DNA of 45,248 bases from an uncultured Pelagibacteraceae bacterium (GCA_902552805.1 CACDIC010000010.1:1-45248), one strand, 5' to 3'. Counted from the first letter of the stretch, positions 8,645-18,922 are shown. Numbers and translations are program-made. The notes: a model not told the origin generated them from the sequence alone.

Positions 8645-9782
8645 TTTCTCCACCATCAATTTTATAAAAGTTTAATCTATGATTAATTTTATTATTTTTT
8701 ACATCAAAAATCCCAATTTTACCTTTAAATGAATTTTCTTTTTTGAAAATATTATTTATGTCTGAAAAATCAGATTTTAACGATAAATAATAAATCAATC
8801 CTAAAAGATCATAACTTAATAAGCTTAGATGATTTGGTCTTGAATTATACTTGTTTCTAAATTTTTGATTAAATGCTTCTAAATTTTTTTTATTAATTGA
8901 TGGATAATATAAAGGCTGTATATTTTCCTCTAAAAATAAACTTTCATCAAACCACTGATTAAGAGTTATAAATAATTTATTTTTTGGTGATACATCACTA
9001 TAAATAAGAGAAGTAATTACACTCTTAAGATTTTCATTGAAATCAGAGATAATAACTGAGTCAAAATTTACATTCCCAATTGTATATTTTTTCTCTAATT
9101 TCTTAATTTGTTGCTCTTTATCTACCAAATCTGAGTTTTCAATTCTTAAAATTTCATCGATCAGGTTTTGTTTTCTTACTTCATAATTTGTTATTTTTTC
9201 AATTTGTTTCGTCAGCTTAGTTGGTTCTGTATCATAAGTGTATTGTTTAGAAATTTTGATTTTTGATTGCTTAATGGCTTTTTTAATTTCATTTTTATAA
9301 TCAAGATTAGGTGTTAGTAAGATTGTTTTTTTTACTTCACTTAATTCTAAAAAATTCTTAATTGCATTTAACTGGGACAAAGAATTTACTCCACTGCTTA
9401 TCACGTTTTTTGGCAGATCGTTAGTTTTATTTGTTAATGATAGAAAAACTACATCTTGAATGTCATCCAAATATATTAAACTTTTATAAAAAATTGGACC
9501 AAGAAATATTTTTATTCCTGTATTTTTTAACTGAGTAGCTGATTGCAAAGTTTGATTAGGATCTATACCAGTGTCCATAGGATAAATTTCAATTTTATCT
9601 GTTCCTATGTCGTTTAAGGCCATTCTGGTTGACTTAATTATTGATTGTCCTAATTCTTTATATTCACCAGATAAAGGTACAAGAAGCCCAATTTTAATTT
9701 TTTTATTTTGTGAAATTGCTAATGAGTAATTTGTTAGATAGACTATTATTGATATTGAAATAATTCTAAAAAATTTTTTCAT
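8628..9782 (-). CDS. Penicillin-binding-protein activator, LpoA-like (periplasmic binding fold)
   Basis: This 384-residue protein has an N-terminal signal sequence (about residues 1-25, KKFFRIISISIIVYLTNYS). The rest is a type I periplasmic-binding fold starting with KIKIGLLVPLSGEYKELGQ. A NTGIKIFLGPIFYKSL segment is typical of the C-terminal module of LpoA and of Leu/Ile/Val-binding relatives. There is no lipobox cysteine in the signal sequence. It is divergent from rsmI, the same neighbour arrangement as lpoA (yraM) and rsmI (yraL) in E. coli, which supports a role in peptidoglycan synthesis rather than amino acid transport. A Peripla_BP_6 transporter component is the alternative. Confidence 0.7.
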   Translation of the reverse strand: MKKFFRIISISIIVYLTNYSLAISQNKKIKIGLLVPLSGEYKELGQSIIKSTRMALNDIGTDKIEIYPMDTGIDPNQTLQSATQLKNTGIKIFLGPIFYKSLIYLDDIQDVVFLSLTNKTNDLPKNVISSGVNSLSQLNAIKNFLELSEVKKTILLTPNLDYKNEIKKAIKQSKIKISKQYTYDTEPTKLTKQIEKITNYEVRKQNLIDEILRIENSDLVDKEQQIKKLEKKYTIGNVNFDSVIISDFNENLKSVITSLIYSDVSPKNKLFITLNQWFDESLFLEENIQPLYYPSINKKNLEAFNQKFRNKYNSRPNHLSLLSYDLLGLIYYLSLKSDFSDINNIFKKENSFKGKIGIFDVKNNKINHRLNFYKIDGGEIKEIF

Positions 9783-9812
9783 TCTAATGATACTATAATA
9801 TTCTAGGGGATT

Positions 9813-10676
9813 ATGATTAAAAATTTAAAATCTGCTCATAGATTGTTCAAAAAAAGTCTATATTTAGTCTCTACTCCAATTGGGAATTTAAATGATATTA
9901 GTCTAAGAGCAATAGAAACTCTAAAAAGGTCAGACTACATTTTGTGTGAAGATACTAGAATTTCTAAAAATTTATTAGAAAAATACCAAATTAAATCAAA
10001 TTTAATTGCCAATCATAAATTTAATGAGAAAAGAAATGTTGTAAAAATTATAAAGTTAATTAATCAAGGATCACTTATTTCTTTAATTTCAGATGCCGGC
10101 ACCCCAGGTATTTCTGATCCAGGTTCTATATTAGTTAATGAGTGCATTAAGAATAACATCAATATTATTCCTATACCCGGTGCTTCAGCAGTCATATCTG
10201 CAGTTTCAATATCAGGATTTTCAGAAAAGTTTTTCTTTTATGGATTTCTTCCTGAAAAAGATAAAATTTTAAAAGAGGATTTGGAAAATTTATCAAAATT
10301 AAATAGTTCAGTCGTTTTTTTCGTTTCTCCAAAGAAAATTAATAAGAATATTCCTATAATTAAAAAAAATTTTATGGGAAGAAAAATCCTGATTTGCAGA
10401 GAAATGACAAAGTTTTATGAGGAGTACAAGAGATCTAAAGTGGAAGACTTGGAACCATTTAAGAGTAATTTAAAAGGTGAATTGACTATTGTTATTTCGG
10501 AAAAAATTCATGACAAAAAAGGTTCCCAAACTCTAGATGAATCAGATAAAAGATTGATTAGAGCGATGATAAATAAACTTAGCATCAAAGGAATAATAGA
10601 TTTAATTATTCGTAAAAATGATATTTCAAAAAAAATCATTTATGACTATTGTTTGAAAATTAAAAATGAAAAATAA
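9813..10676 (+). CDS. rsmI: 16S rRNA (cytidine-1402 2'-O)-methyltransferase
   Basis: This 287-residue SAM-dependent enzyme methylates the ribose of C1402 in the 30S decoding centre. The tetrapyrrole-methylase-fold signatures are LYLVSTPIGNLNDISLRA near residues 17-34, CEDTRISKNLL, LISDAGTPGISDPG (SAM site) and IPGASAVISAVSISGF. Length matches the family. An unusually strong AGGGGA ribosome site stands a few bases before the ATG. It overlaps the next gene (BON lipoprotein) by 11 bases. The yraN-type nuclease gene that often lies between rsmI and its neighbours is absent. Confidence 0.96.
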   Translation: MIKNLKSAHRLFKKSLYLVSTPIGNLNDISLRAIETLKRSDYILCEDTRISKNLLEKYQIKSNLIANHKFNEKRNVVKIIKLINQGSLISLISDAGTPGISDPGSILVNECIKNNINIIPIPGASAVISAVSISGFSEKFFFYGFLPEKDKILKEDLENLSKLNSSVVFFVSPKKINKNIPIIKKNFMGRKILICREMTKFYEEYKRSKVEDLEPFKSNLKGELTIVISEKIHDKKGSQTLDESDKRLIRAMINKLSIKGIIDLIIRKNDISKKIIYDYCLKIKNEK

Positions 10677-11259
10677 AATACTCATTGTACTTTTTGTTGG
10701 TTTCATTTTAAGTGGATGTGCAGGCGTATCATCTTCAGGAATTTTTGGAACAGGAGTAAGTGTTGCTATTGATCCAAGATCATTAGGGACTCAGATAGAT
10801 GATTCTTTGATGCAAAAAAACTTAACTGCTAGAATTTTACTCTTGAATAAAAATTATCTTTTATCAGTAAAATCAAAAGTTTTGGATGGTAGAATATTTC
10901 TAACAGGAAAAGTTGATGAACCAGAAGAAAAATTAAAATTAACAAAAATTGCATGGGAGACTAATGGTGTGAGATCTGTAAGGAATGACATCAAGATAAA
11001 GGAGGCTTTTAACTTTAAACAATCAGCTAAGGATCTATTAATCACTTCCCAATTAAGAACTGCACTAATTTTGAACAAAGAAATTAAGGCAACAAATTAT
11101 CAAATAGATACCTATAAAAAGAAAATCTATATTTATGGAATTTCGCGAACTAAAGATGAAAAAGACCTGGTTATTACAGAGGCAAAAGAAATTTTAGATG
11201 TTGAGGATGTGATTGCTAGTATCTTACTAGTTGATAATTTGAGAATAAAAACTAACTAG
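10666..11259 (+). CDS. BON-domain lipoprotein, DolP/YraP-like
   Basis: This 197-residue protein has a lipoprotein signal peptide: MKNKILIVLFVGFILSGCAG, lipidation cysteine at residue 18. Two BON-like modules follow: LTARILLLNKNYLLSVKSKV...GRIFLTGKVDEPEEKLK (about 50-110) and SQLRTALILNKEIKATNYQ...IYIYGISRTKDEKDLV (about 125-190). BON proteins of this type (DolP) sit at the inner face of the outer membrane, bind anionic phospholipid and help keep the envelope intact. The pairing with rsmI and the LpoA-like gene mirrors E. coli yraL-yraM-yraP. It ends 8 bases into the 3' end of convergent maeB. Confidence 0.85.
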   Translation: MKNKILIVLFVGFILSGCAGVSSSGIFGTGVSVAIDPRSLGTQIDDSLMQKNLTARILLLNKNYLLSVKSKVLDGRIFLTGKVDEPEEKLKLTKIAWETNGVRSVRNDIKIKEAFNFKQSAKDLLITSQLRTALILNKEIKATNYQIDTYKKKIYIYGISRTKDEKDLVITEAKEILDVEDVIASILLVDNLRIKTN

Positions 11260-13540
11260 TTTTTTTATAATCAATAACATCAGCTGAGTAGGCTGCAATA
11301 GAAGCTAAATTTAAAATATCAGAAGTTGAAGATCTCAAAGGTGCTATTTCAATAGGCAAACCCAAACCAATTAACAAGGGTCCAATTACTTTTGCTCTAC
11401 TCATTGACTTTATCATTTTATATGAAATAGCAGCACTATGTTGACTAGGCATGATTAAAACATTTGAATTACCAACTATTTCTGAAAATGGATAAAGTTC
11501 TTTATACATTTCTTCTAAAGCAACATCTGGCTGCATCTCACCATCAAATTTAAAATCAACTTTATCATTTTTTAAAATTTTAACAGCATCACTTAGTCTT
11601 TTTGTTCTATCTGTAGCTGGCTCTCCAAAAGTAGAGTGAGATAAAAAAGCAACTTTCGGATCAAAACCAAATATTTTTGCTACCCTTGCTGCTGATTTTG
11701 CCATATCAGCAAGTTGTTTTGCGTCTGGGTATTCAATAACTGATGTGTCGCAAATAAATATTGTTTTTCCCCTATTCACAACCAGGTTTAAACCAAACAT
11801 AATTTCTCCAGGTCTAGGATCAACAACTTTAATAATTTTTTCTAGTGAAGATGAATATCTTCTTGTATTTCCAGTTATCATTGCATCAGCATCTTGACAT
11901 GCAACCATACATGATGCCCAAATCACTCTATCATTTCTTATAAGTCTATCACAATCCCATTCTAACATTCCTTTTTCTCTTTGAAGTTTTTTAAATAAAT
12001 ATTTCGCATACTTTTCTCTTTTGGCTGTGTCTTTTGAGTTAACAATTTCAATATCAAAATTTTCGTTGTAACCAATCTTTTTTATTTGATTTTTAATCAG
12101 CTCCTCTTTTCCTACTAATATAGGTATTCCTAACTCTGAGTTTTTAAAGGCTATTGCAGCTTTAAGAGTATTCTCATCTTCACCATCAGCAAAAACAACT
12201 TTCTTTTGTTTTTTCCTAATATAACTATTTACTCCTTGCATGATTGTAACTGTAGGGTCTAGTCGTTGCTTAAGTTGGTCTTTATAAATATCAAAATTGT
12301 CAATTTTTTTTCTTGCAACTCCAGTATCTATTGCAGCTTTTGCAACTGCAGCCGGTATAACACTAATTAATCTTGGATCGAATGTTGATGGAATTATGTA
12401 ATCTTTTCCATAGTGTGGCCTCTCACCTCCCATTGCTGCAATGACTTCATCCGGCACATCTTCTTTAGCTAATTTTGCTATCGCATGTGCAGCTGCAATC
12501 TTCATCTCTTCATTAATTGTTTTTGATCGGACATCTAATGCACCTCTAAAAATATATGGAAACCCTATTAAATTGTTTACTTGATTAGGATAATCTGACC
12601 TTCCAGTCGCTATAATTGCATCATCTCTAACCTCTTCAATTTCTTCAGGTGTAATTTCTGGGTCAGGGTTAGCACATGCAAATATAATTGGATTTTTTGC
12701 CATTTTCTTAACCATGTCTTTAGTTAACGCTCCTTTCGCAGATAAGCCTAAAAAAACATCTGCATTAGTAATAGCATCATCTAGAGTTCTATCTTTTGTT
12801 TCAATTGCATGACTTGATTTCCATTGGTTCAAATTATCTCGACCTCTATATATGACTCCTGTTCTATCTACCATTGTGATATTATTTTGGGGTACACCAG
12901 TCTTTTTAAATAAATTAGCACAAGCCATAGCCGAAGCTCCAGCACCATTGACAACTATTTTAACTCTATCAATTTTTTTTTTACTAATGTCCAAAGCATT
13001 AATAAGTGCTGCAGTTGTGATAATCGCAGTTCCATGCTGATCATCATGAAATACTGGTATATCAAGTATTTCTTTTAACTTTTCTTCAATAATAAAACAA
13101 TCAGGAGCAGCAATATCCTCAAGATTAATACCTCCAAAACTTGGAGCAAAATTTTTTATACTATTTATGATTTCATCTGAATTTTCGGAGTCTATCTCTA
13201 AATCAATAGAGTCAATATCAGCAAATCTTTTAAATAAAACAGCCTTACCTTCCATCACCGGTTTAGATGCTAACGCACCTAAATTTCCCATACCTAAAAT
13301 TGCTGAGCCATTACTAATTACTGCAACAAGGTTTCCTTTACTTGTATAATCAAACGCAGCCTCAGGATTATCACTGATTGCTCTTACAGGAGCAGCTACA
13401 CCAGGTGAGTATGCTAAAGCCAGATCTCTTTTTGTCGTCATATTTTTTGAGGAAGATATTTCAATCTTGCCTGGCTTTTTATCTTTGTGAAAATCTAAAG
13501 CTTCTTTATCTGTGTAATGATCAATTTTTGTTTTTTTCAT
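11252..13540 (-). CDS. maeB: NADP-dependent malic enzyme (MaeB type, fused to a phosphotransacetylase-like domain)
   Basis: This 762-residue protein decarboxylates malate to pyruvate and makes NADPH. Residues 1-430 form the malic enzyme part, with LALAYSPGVAAPVRAI, the metal-site region VFHDDQHGTAIIT, and the NAD(P) site KIVVNGAGASAMACANL. Residues from about 435 on form a phosphate acetyltransferase-like domain (KVVFADGEDENTLKAAIAF, and the SHSTFGEP and MPSQHSAAIS segments). In MaeB enzymes this domain is regulatory, sensing acetyl-CoA, and is usually not catalytic. The length is that of the hybrid family. It is divergent from murJ with 50 bases between them. Confidence 0.97.
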   Translation of the reverse strand: MKKTKIDHYTDKEALDFHKDKKPGKIEISSSKNMTTKRDLALAYSPGVAAPVRAISDNPEAAFDYTSKGNLVAVISNGSAILGMGNLGALASKPVMEGKAVLFKRFADIDSIDLEIDSENSDEIINSIKNFAPSFGGINLEDIAAPDCFIIEEKLKEILDIPVFHDDQHGTAIITTAALINALDISKKKIDRVKIVVNGAGASAMACANLFKKTGVPQNNITMVDRTGVIYRGRDNLNQWKSSHAIETKDRTLDDAITNADVFLGLSAKGALTKDMVKKMAKNPIIFACANPDPEITPEEIEEVRDDAIIATGRSDYPNQVNNLIGFPYIFRGALDVRSKTINEEMKIAAAHAIAKLAKEDVPDEVIAAMGGERPHYGKDYIIPSTFDPRLISVIPAAVAKAAIDTGVARKKIDNFDIYKDQLKQRLDPTVTIMQGVNSYIRKKQKKVVFADGEDENTLKAAIAFKNSELGIPILVGKEELIKNQIKKIGYNENFDIEIVNSKDTAKREKYAKYLFKKLQREKGMLEWDCDRLIRNDRVIWASCMVACQDADAMITGNTRRYSSSLEKIIKVVDPRPGEIMFGLNLVVNRGKTIFICDTSVIEYPDAKQLADMAKSAARVAKIFGFDPKVAFLSHSTFGEPATDRTKRLSDAVKILKNDKVDFKFDGEMQPDVALEEMYKELYPFSEIVGNSNVLIMPSQHSAAISYKMIKSMSRAKVIGPLLIGLGLPIEIAPLRSSTSDILNLASIAAYSADVIDYKKTS

Positions 13541-13590
13541 TTATGCTAATTAGGTGTACAAATGGGGTAAAATTAAGACTAATATGATTT

Positions 13591-15120
13591 ATGAATTTAG
13601 TTAAGTCAACAGGGACTTTTGGTTTTTATACTATTATCAGTAGATTACTTGGTTATTTAAGAGATGTTTTGATAGCGATCTTTCTTGGTACAAGTTTTTT
13701 AGCAGATGTATTTTTTGTAGCATTCAGGATACCTAATACTTTTAGAAGATTATTTGCAGAAGGAACTTTTAATGCAGCTTTTATACCAAGTTACACTTCA
13801 GAATTAGTGAAAAAAAAAACTGGATCACAAAAATTTGCTAACGAAATTTTCAATTTATTATTTTTAGGACTATTGTTTTTAGTTTTAATTATAGAAATTT
13901 TCATGCCAGTTTTTGTAAGGTTAATTGCGCCAGGTTTTGTTGATAATTCAGAAAAGATTCAGCTAGCTGTCAATCTTACAAGGATAACTATGCCATTTTT
14001 AATGTTTGTGTGTCTATCTTCTTTTTTTGCTGCAATTCTAAATTCTCACAACAAGTTTGCTGCGGCCTCTGCAGCTCCAATAATCCTTAATATAGTCTTG
14101 ATTGGAATTTTATTTTTTGGAAAATTTCTTAACGACGAACTAGTTTATTATTTATCATATGGAGTTTCTATTGCAGGATTATTACAACTTGTTTTTTTAT
14201 ATCAATTTGCGAAAAGATTTTATTCTATAAATCTTAAGTTTAATTTCAAAACTAATAATAAGGTCAAATTTTTTTTTAAAAAACTTTTACCTAGTATTTT
14301 TTCATCTGGTGTAACACAAATTAATATTCTTGTAGGTACTATAATTGCATCTTTCCAAGCTAGTGCTGTATCTTATCTATATTATGCTGATAGGATTTAT
14401 CAAATAAACCTTGCAATTGCAGGAATTGCGATAGGCGTGGTTGTTCTGCCACAACTTTCAAAACATGTTTTTTTAAAAAAGAAAAATAAAATTCTTTTAC
14501 TACAAAATAAAGCGCTTGAGCTTAGTATGTTTTTAAGTTTACCGGCTGCAGTTGCTTTAATTGTAGGATCAGAGCAAATTATTTCAGCATTATTTGGCTA
14601 TGGTTCTTTTGATGAGTTGTCAGTATCTAACTCGGCAAATGCACTTTACTATTTTGGATTAGGATTACCCGCTTTTGCCTTAATTAAAGTATTTTCGACT
14701 TTTTTTTTCGCAAATCAGGATACTAAAACACCATTTTATATTTCATTATTTTCAGTAACTCTAAATATATTAATAAGTATTTATTTTTTTAGAGAAATTG
14801 GTTTTATAATCATTCCTATAGCTACAACAATTTCATCATGGTTTAATGCAATAATATTATTTGTTTACTTAAAAAATAAAGATTTATTTAATTTTAATGA
14901 ATCATTTTTTGCCAAATTAATAAAAATACTTTTGGCATCTATAATAATGGGAATATTTTTTAATTACTTAATTTTGTTTTTTGAAAATAAATTGCTTTAT
15001 GAATATAATTTTAAATCTTTTTATTTGATACTTTCAGCTTTTTTAAGTCTTATATTTTATTTGAGTTTTTCATTATTTATCAAAGCTTTCAAATATGGTG
15101 ATATTAAACTAAAGTATTAA
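13591..15120 (+). CDS. murJ: Lipid II flippase MurJ (MviN)
   Basis: This 509-residue integral membrane protein, with about 14 predicted helices, flips lipid II across the inner membrane for peptidoglycan synthesis. The N-terminal signature is [20 protein letters not shown], followed by [22 protein letters not shown], both strongly conserved in MviN/MurJ and including the essential arginines. The later [23 protein letters not shown] and [10 protein letters not shown] segments also fit. Another ATG lies 9 bases upstream in the same frame region but has no better support. trpS begins two bases after the stop; murJ-trpS adjacency is common in alphaproteobacteria. Confidence 0.97.
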   Translation: MNLVKSTGTFGFYTIISRLLGYLRDVLIAIFLGTSFLADVFFVAFRIPNTFRRLFAEGTFNAAFIPSYTSELVKKKTGSQKFANEIFNLLFLGLLFLVLIIEIFMPVFVRLIAPGFVDNSEKIQLAVNLTRITMPFLMFVCLSSFFAAILNSHNKFAAASAAPIILNIVLIGILFFGKFLNDELVYYLSYGVSIAGLLQLVFLYQFAKRFYSINLKFNFKTNNKVKFFFKKLLPSIFSSGVTQINILVGTIIASFQASAVSYLYYADRIYQINLAIAGIAIGVVVLPQLSKHVFLKKKNKILLLQNKALELSMFLSLPAAVALIVGSEQIISALFGYGSFDELSVSNSANALYYFGLGLPAFALIKVFSTFFFANQDTKTPFYISLFSVTLNILISIYFFREIGFIIIPIATTISSWFNAIILFVYLKNKDLFNFNESFFAKLIKILLASIIMGIFFNYLILFFENKLLYEYNFKSFYLILSAFLSLIFYLSFSLFIKAFKYGDIKLKY

Positions 15121-15122
15121 CT

Positions 15123-16124
15123 ATGGGAAAAAAAATTTTTTCAGGTGTTCAACCTACTGGAAACCTTCATCTTGGAAATTATTTGGGAGCAATCAAAAAT
15201 TTTGTAAAACTTAACAATGAAAATCAAAATGAGTGTGTGTTCTGTGTTGTTGATCTTCATGCTATTACAGTTGCTCAAGATCCAAAAAAATTAAAAGATA
15301 ATATATATGAAACTGTAGCAACTTTTATTGCTAGTGGCATTGATCCTGAAAAAAGTATAATCTTTAATCAATCAAGAGTGAGTGCTCATTCAGAAACGGC
15401 CTGGATATTAAGTTGTGTGGCTAGAATGGGATGGCTAAATAGAATGACCCAATTTAAGGAGAAAGCTGGAAAAGATAAAGAAAAAGCTAGCATTGGTCTT
15501 TATTCCTATCCTGTTTTGATGGCTGCAGATATTTTATTATATGACACCACGCATGTACCTGTTGGAGATGATCAAAAGCAACATTTAGAACTTTGCCGAG
15601 ATATAGCTCAAAAGTTTAATAATGATTTTAATGCTGACAATTTTTTCAAAATTCCTGAGCCATTAATTCAAAAAGAGTTTTCAAGAATTATGAGCTTGCG
15701 AGATGGTACCAAAAAAATGAGTAAATCTGAATTATCAGATCTGAGCAGGATAAATTTAACAGATGATAAAGACCAAATAATAAATAAAATCAAAAAAGCA
15801 AAAACTGATACTTTGCCATTGCCATCTGCTAGTGCAGATTTAGAGAAAAGACCCGAAGCAAAGAATTTAATGGGTATTTATTCTAGTTTAATGGATGTAA
15901 GTTTAGAAGATACAATAAATAAATTTTCTGGAAAAAATTTTTCGGAATTTAAAGAAAATTTATCACAAGCTATGGTTGATAAAATTAGTCCAATATCATC
16001 AGAAATAAAAAAGTTATTAAGTGAAAAAAAATATTTAGATAAAATATTATTAGAGGGATCTAAAAAAGCAGATAAAATAGCTTCAAAAAAGGTAAAAAAA
16101 ATTCAAGAACTTGTTGGTTTTTAA
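15123..16124 (+). CDS. trpS: Tryptophan--tRNA ligase
   Basis: This 333-residue class I aminoacyl-tRNA synthetase charges tRNA-Trp. The HIGH-type motif is HLGN (residues 16-19, in [15 protein letters not shown]). The KMSKS loop appears exactly as [10 protein letters not shown], near residue 200. [28 protein letters not shown] forms the tryptophan and adenylate pocket. Length is the bacterial norm. It follows murJ by two bases, so the two are probably co-transcribed. Confidence 0.98.
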   Translation: MGKKIFSGVQPTGNLHLGNYLGAIKNFVKLNNENQNECVFCVVDLHAITVAQDPKKLKDNIYETVATFIASGIDPEKSIIFNQSRVSAHSETAWILSCVARMGWLNRMTQFKEKAGKDKEKASIGLYSYPVLMAADILLYDTTHVPVGDDQKQHLELCRDIAQKFNNDFNADNFFKIPEPLIQKEFSRIMSLRDGTKKMSKSELSDLSRINLTDDKDQIINKIKKAKTDTLPLPSASADLEKRPEAKNLMGIYSSLMDVSLEDTINKFSGKNFSEFKENLSQAMVDKISPISSEIKKLLSEKKYLDKILLEGSKKADKIASKKVKKIQELVGF

Positions 16125-16176
16125 GATTTTTCTATTAACGAGTTTCATTTTTACAATTATTGATTATATATAAACC

Positions 16177-16716
16177 ATGTTTGTGCAGACTGAAATAACT
16201 CCAAACCCAAATTCTTTGAAATTCTTACCTGGTAAGAATGTTTCAAATAAAGGGTCATTTGAAATTACACAAAAAGACCAAACTAATAATGAGTTGGTTA
16301 AAAATTTATTAGCTGTTAATGGAGTTGAAGGCATTTTTCTGGGTAAAGATTTTATTTCAATAAATAAATATGATGACACACCATGGGATGAAATTAAACA
16401 TGTTGTGATTTCTCTAATAAATGATTTTTACTCAAGTGGAAAAGAATGTGTAGTTGAAAATACCCTAATTGAAAATAATGAAAATTTAAAGGATATTGAA
16501 AAAAAGATAATTAAAATATTAGATGAAAAAATAAGACCTGCAGTTGCAAAAGATGGTGGCGATATAAAATTTAAAGAGTTTAAAGATGGCACAGTTAAGG
16601 TGCAACTCCAGGGAAGTTGCTCGGGCTGTCCAAGTTCAACTATGACATTAAAACAAGGTGTACAAAATCTACTTTGTCATTATCTTCCAGAAGTAAAAAA
16701 AGTTGAGGCTCTTTAA
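16177..16716 (+). CDS. nfuA: NfuA-like iron-sulfur carrier (Nfu_N + NifU C-terminal domain)
   Basis: This 179-residue protein has an N-terminal Nfu_N domain (FVQTEITPNPNSLKFLPGK and VEGIFLGKDFISI). Its C-terminal NifU domain carries the cluster-binding pair CSGC at residues 148-151 (GSCSGCPSSTMTLKQGV). Dimers of such proteins hold a [4Fe-4S] cluster and pass it to client enzymes; MiaB and LipA are typical clients. The domain order is that of the alphaproteobacterial and mitochondrial NFU1 type, not the E. coli NfuA type with a degenerate A-type domain. The stop overlaps the start of the next gene (TAATG). Confidence 0.92.
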   Translation: MFVQTEITPNPNSLKFLPGKNVSNKGSFEITQKDQTNNELVKNLLAVNGVEGIFLGKDFISINKYDDTPWDEIKHVVISLINDFYSSGKECVVENTLIENNENLKDIEKKIIKILDEKIRPAVAKDGGDIKFKEFKDGTVKVQLQGSCSGCPSSTMTLKQGVQNLLCHYLPEVKKVEAL

Positions 16717-17864
16717 TGTTTGGTTTTAAATTAAAAAATCTTAAATTTTTAAATCAACTGATTTTTTTTAAGTCAAAATTTTATTTTGTTAAAATGAGAA
16801 GAAAGAACTTAAAAATATTTAAGTTTTTTGATGACAGAAGAATTGGTGCGATCCCAAGAATATTTTTAACAAGTATTTTTGTTGTATTTTCATTCTATCA
16901 TATTCCATCAATAATTAATTTTGCTAATAAGCAACTTTTTGATGATAAAGAATTTCAAAATAATTCTAAAGCTATATTGGCCTATACCCTCAGTAATAAA
17001 GAAAATGCAGGATCTAACTCAGAAGATTTAGATGAAAAAGATTTGTTGATTGATATTTTCAGTCTTAATGATCTAGAAACAGATACTGTTAGGTTAAATG
17101 CGTCAACAATTAAACAATTGTTTCAAGATACAGACTATAAGTTGGATGATGTAAGAGAAACAAAGTTGGTTAAACCAGTTGCATTAACTTTACTTCCTGG
17201 TGAAATTAAAATGATTGAAAATACAAAGAAAAGAAAAGAGTTTTTCATTCAAATTGTTTTACCTCTAGTTTTAAAAGAAAATAACAATATTAGATTAGAC
17301 AGGAAAACTCTCTTTAAAATTATAAATAAAAATAACAATACTAAATTAGAAAAAAAATGGCTTGAAAAAAAATATAAACAATATGGTGTAACATCAAAAG
17401 ATTTATCAACACTTAAAATAAGGATGGATGAAGTGCCAGTTTCTTTGGCACTTGCACAAGCAGCAAAAGAAACAGGTTGGGGAACCTCAAGATTTGCGCA
17501 AGAGGGTAATGCACTCTTTGGACAATGGACTTGGTCAGGTGATGGTTTAAAACCAAAAGAGGCTGATGAGAACATGGGACACAAAGTGATGAAATTCAAT
17601 GTATTACAAGCCTCAGTTAGAGCTTATCAAAGAAATTTAAATACACATGCATCGTATAAAAACTTTAGGTTAGCAAGAGCGCATTTAAGAGATAACAATC
17701 AACCTTTAGACAGTCTAATTCTCTCGCAATTTTTAAAAAATTATGCAGAAACTGGAAATCAATATGTAGAGGTTTTACAAAAAATCATCAAACAAAATAG
17801 TCTAAAAGATTTTGATGACGCCAAGTTACTTCCTTCTAGCAAAGAGCTTGAAAGTCTAATTTAA
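16716..17864 (+). CDS. Bax-like glucosaminidase-domain protein
   Basis: This 382-residue protein has a membrane helix near residues 47-63 (FLTSIFVVFSFYHIPSIIN) after a basic N-terminus. The glucosaminidase domain is C-terminal: VSLALAQAAKETGWGTSRFAQEGNALFGQWTW, with the probable catalytic Glu in AKETGWG, then SVRAYQRNLNTHASYKNFR. The family hydrolyses beta-N-acetylglucosamine bonds in peptidoglycan, and E. coli Bax is the nearest named relative. It was probably exported, anchored by the helix. The ATG at 16716 overlaps the nfuA stop; an in-frame ATG at 16794 would remove 26 basic residues and keep the helix. Confidence 0.82.
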   Translation: MFGFKLKNLKFLNQLIFFKSKFYFVKMRRKNLKIFKFFDDRRIGAIPRIFLTSIFVVFSFYHIPSIINFANKQLFDDKEFQNNSKAILAYTLSNKENAGSNSEDLDEKDLLIDIFSLNDLETDTVRLNASTIKQLFQDTDYKLDDVRETKLVKPVALTLLPGEIKMIENTKKRKEFFIQIVLPLVLKENNNIRLDRKTLFKIINKNNNTKLEKKWLEKKYKQYGVTSKDLSTLKIRMDEVPVSLALAQAAKETGWGTSRFAQEGNALFGQWTWSGDGLKPKEADENMGHKVMKFNVLQASVRAYQRNLNTHASYKNFRLARAHLRDNNQPLDSLILSQFLKNYAETGNQYVEVLQKIIKQNSLKDFDDAKLLPSSKELESLI

Positions 17865-18922
17865 TTTTTCATTATAACAAATTGGGTTCCGAACCAGCGC
17901 CATTTGCCATCATCATTTAAGGAACAATTTATTCTTCCTCTTCTTGGTAAAAATTTTGACTCAAAATTTATATAAAGAATATTTTTTTCAAATACTAAAT
18001 TTGGTTGGCTCCATGAACCACCATCATTTGAATAACAATTGATATTTTCAATATTTTTTTGATCCTCAAAAAATTCAACAATTAGTTTAGGTGGATTATC
18101 CTTATTTTCTAATTTTTTTTCTAGTGGTTTAAGAGATTTGTATTCTAAAGGATAATAATTTATTAATGAGTTAAATCGCTTTAAATCTCCATATTTTTCA
18201 TTTATGGGAAATCTTGGTAATTCAAATTTATCTTTATTGTTATCAATTATTCCTGAATGTTGTCCAAAAGCGATTTCAAAATTTTTTGATATATAATTTT
18301 TCATAAAAAGAGAATATTCACCAAAAGGATATGAAAATATTGGTGGGACATAACCTAATTTATCTTTAAAAATTTCAGTTGCTGTCTCTATATCGTTAAT
18401 AAATTCTTTTTTAGTCATATCAATTAAATATTCATGTGTATGTGAATGGTGCCCAATATAGCCTATATCTGAGTTGTTGATTTCTTTTATTTCGTCCCAA
18501 GTCATATACCCTTTTTTCCCCACAGGTTCAGTAGATACAAATAAAATGAATGGAATTTTATTTTTTTTAAGATATGGCCAAGCCTCATTATAAAATGATT
18601 TAAATCCATCATCAATTGTAATTAAAATTTTTTTATCCCTTTTTACTTTATCAAATTCATTTAAAAAATTGTTAGGGTCATAAAATTCATACCCTTGATT
18701 TTTAATGATTTTCATTTGCTCGTCAAACATATCCATTCTTATATTTGTTGATGGATATTTATTTTCATTAAAGCGATGATACATCAATGATAAAACACCG
18801 TTATCTTTAGAATAAGATTTGATATTATTCTCTTGTGAAATAGAATTAATTAGAAATATAAATTGTAAAATGAATAAGCTAATTATAGATGCTGCTAAAG
18901 ATAAAATTTTTTTAATGATCAT
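17861..18922 (-). CDS. Polysaccharide deacetylase family protein (NodB/CE4)
   Basis: This 353-residue exported protein has a signal sequence at about residues 1-29 (long hydrophobic run ILSLAASIISLFILQFIFLI). The CE4 motifs are MYHRF (47-51), ITIDDGF (101-107, catalytic and metal Asp pair) and GHHSHTH with the metal ligands at about His159 and His163. A C-terminal beta-rich stretch (about 265-353, with two SNDGG/NDDGKWRWFG-like repeats) is not part of the catalytic domain. The substrate is presumably an acetylated sugar polymer of the envelope. Its 5' end overlaps the divergent tsaB gene by 53 bases and its 3' end overlaps the Bax-like gene by 4. Confidence 0.85.
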   Translation of the reverse strand: MIIKKILSLAASIISLFILQFIFLINSISQENNIKSYSKDNGVLSLMYHRFNENKYPSTNIRMDMFDEQMKIIKNQGYEFYDPNNFLNEFDKVKRDKKILITIDDGFKSFYNEAWPYLKKNKIPFILFVSTEPVGKKGYMTWDEIKEINNSDIGYIGHHSHTHEYLIDMTKKEFINDIETATEIFKDKLGYVPPIFSYPFGEYSLFMKNYISKNFEIAFGQHSGIIDNNKDKFELPRFPINEKYGDLKRFNSLINYYPLEYKSLKPLEKKLENKDNPPKLIVEFFEDQKNIENINCYSNDGGSWSQPNLVFEKNILYINFESKFLPRRGRINCSLNDDGKWRWFGTQFVIMKN

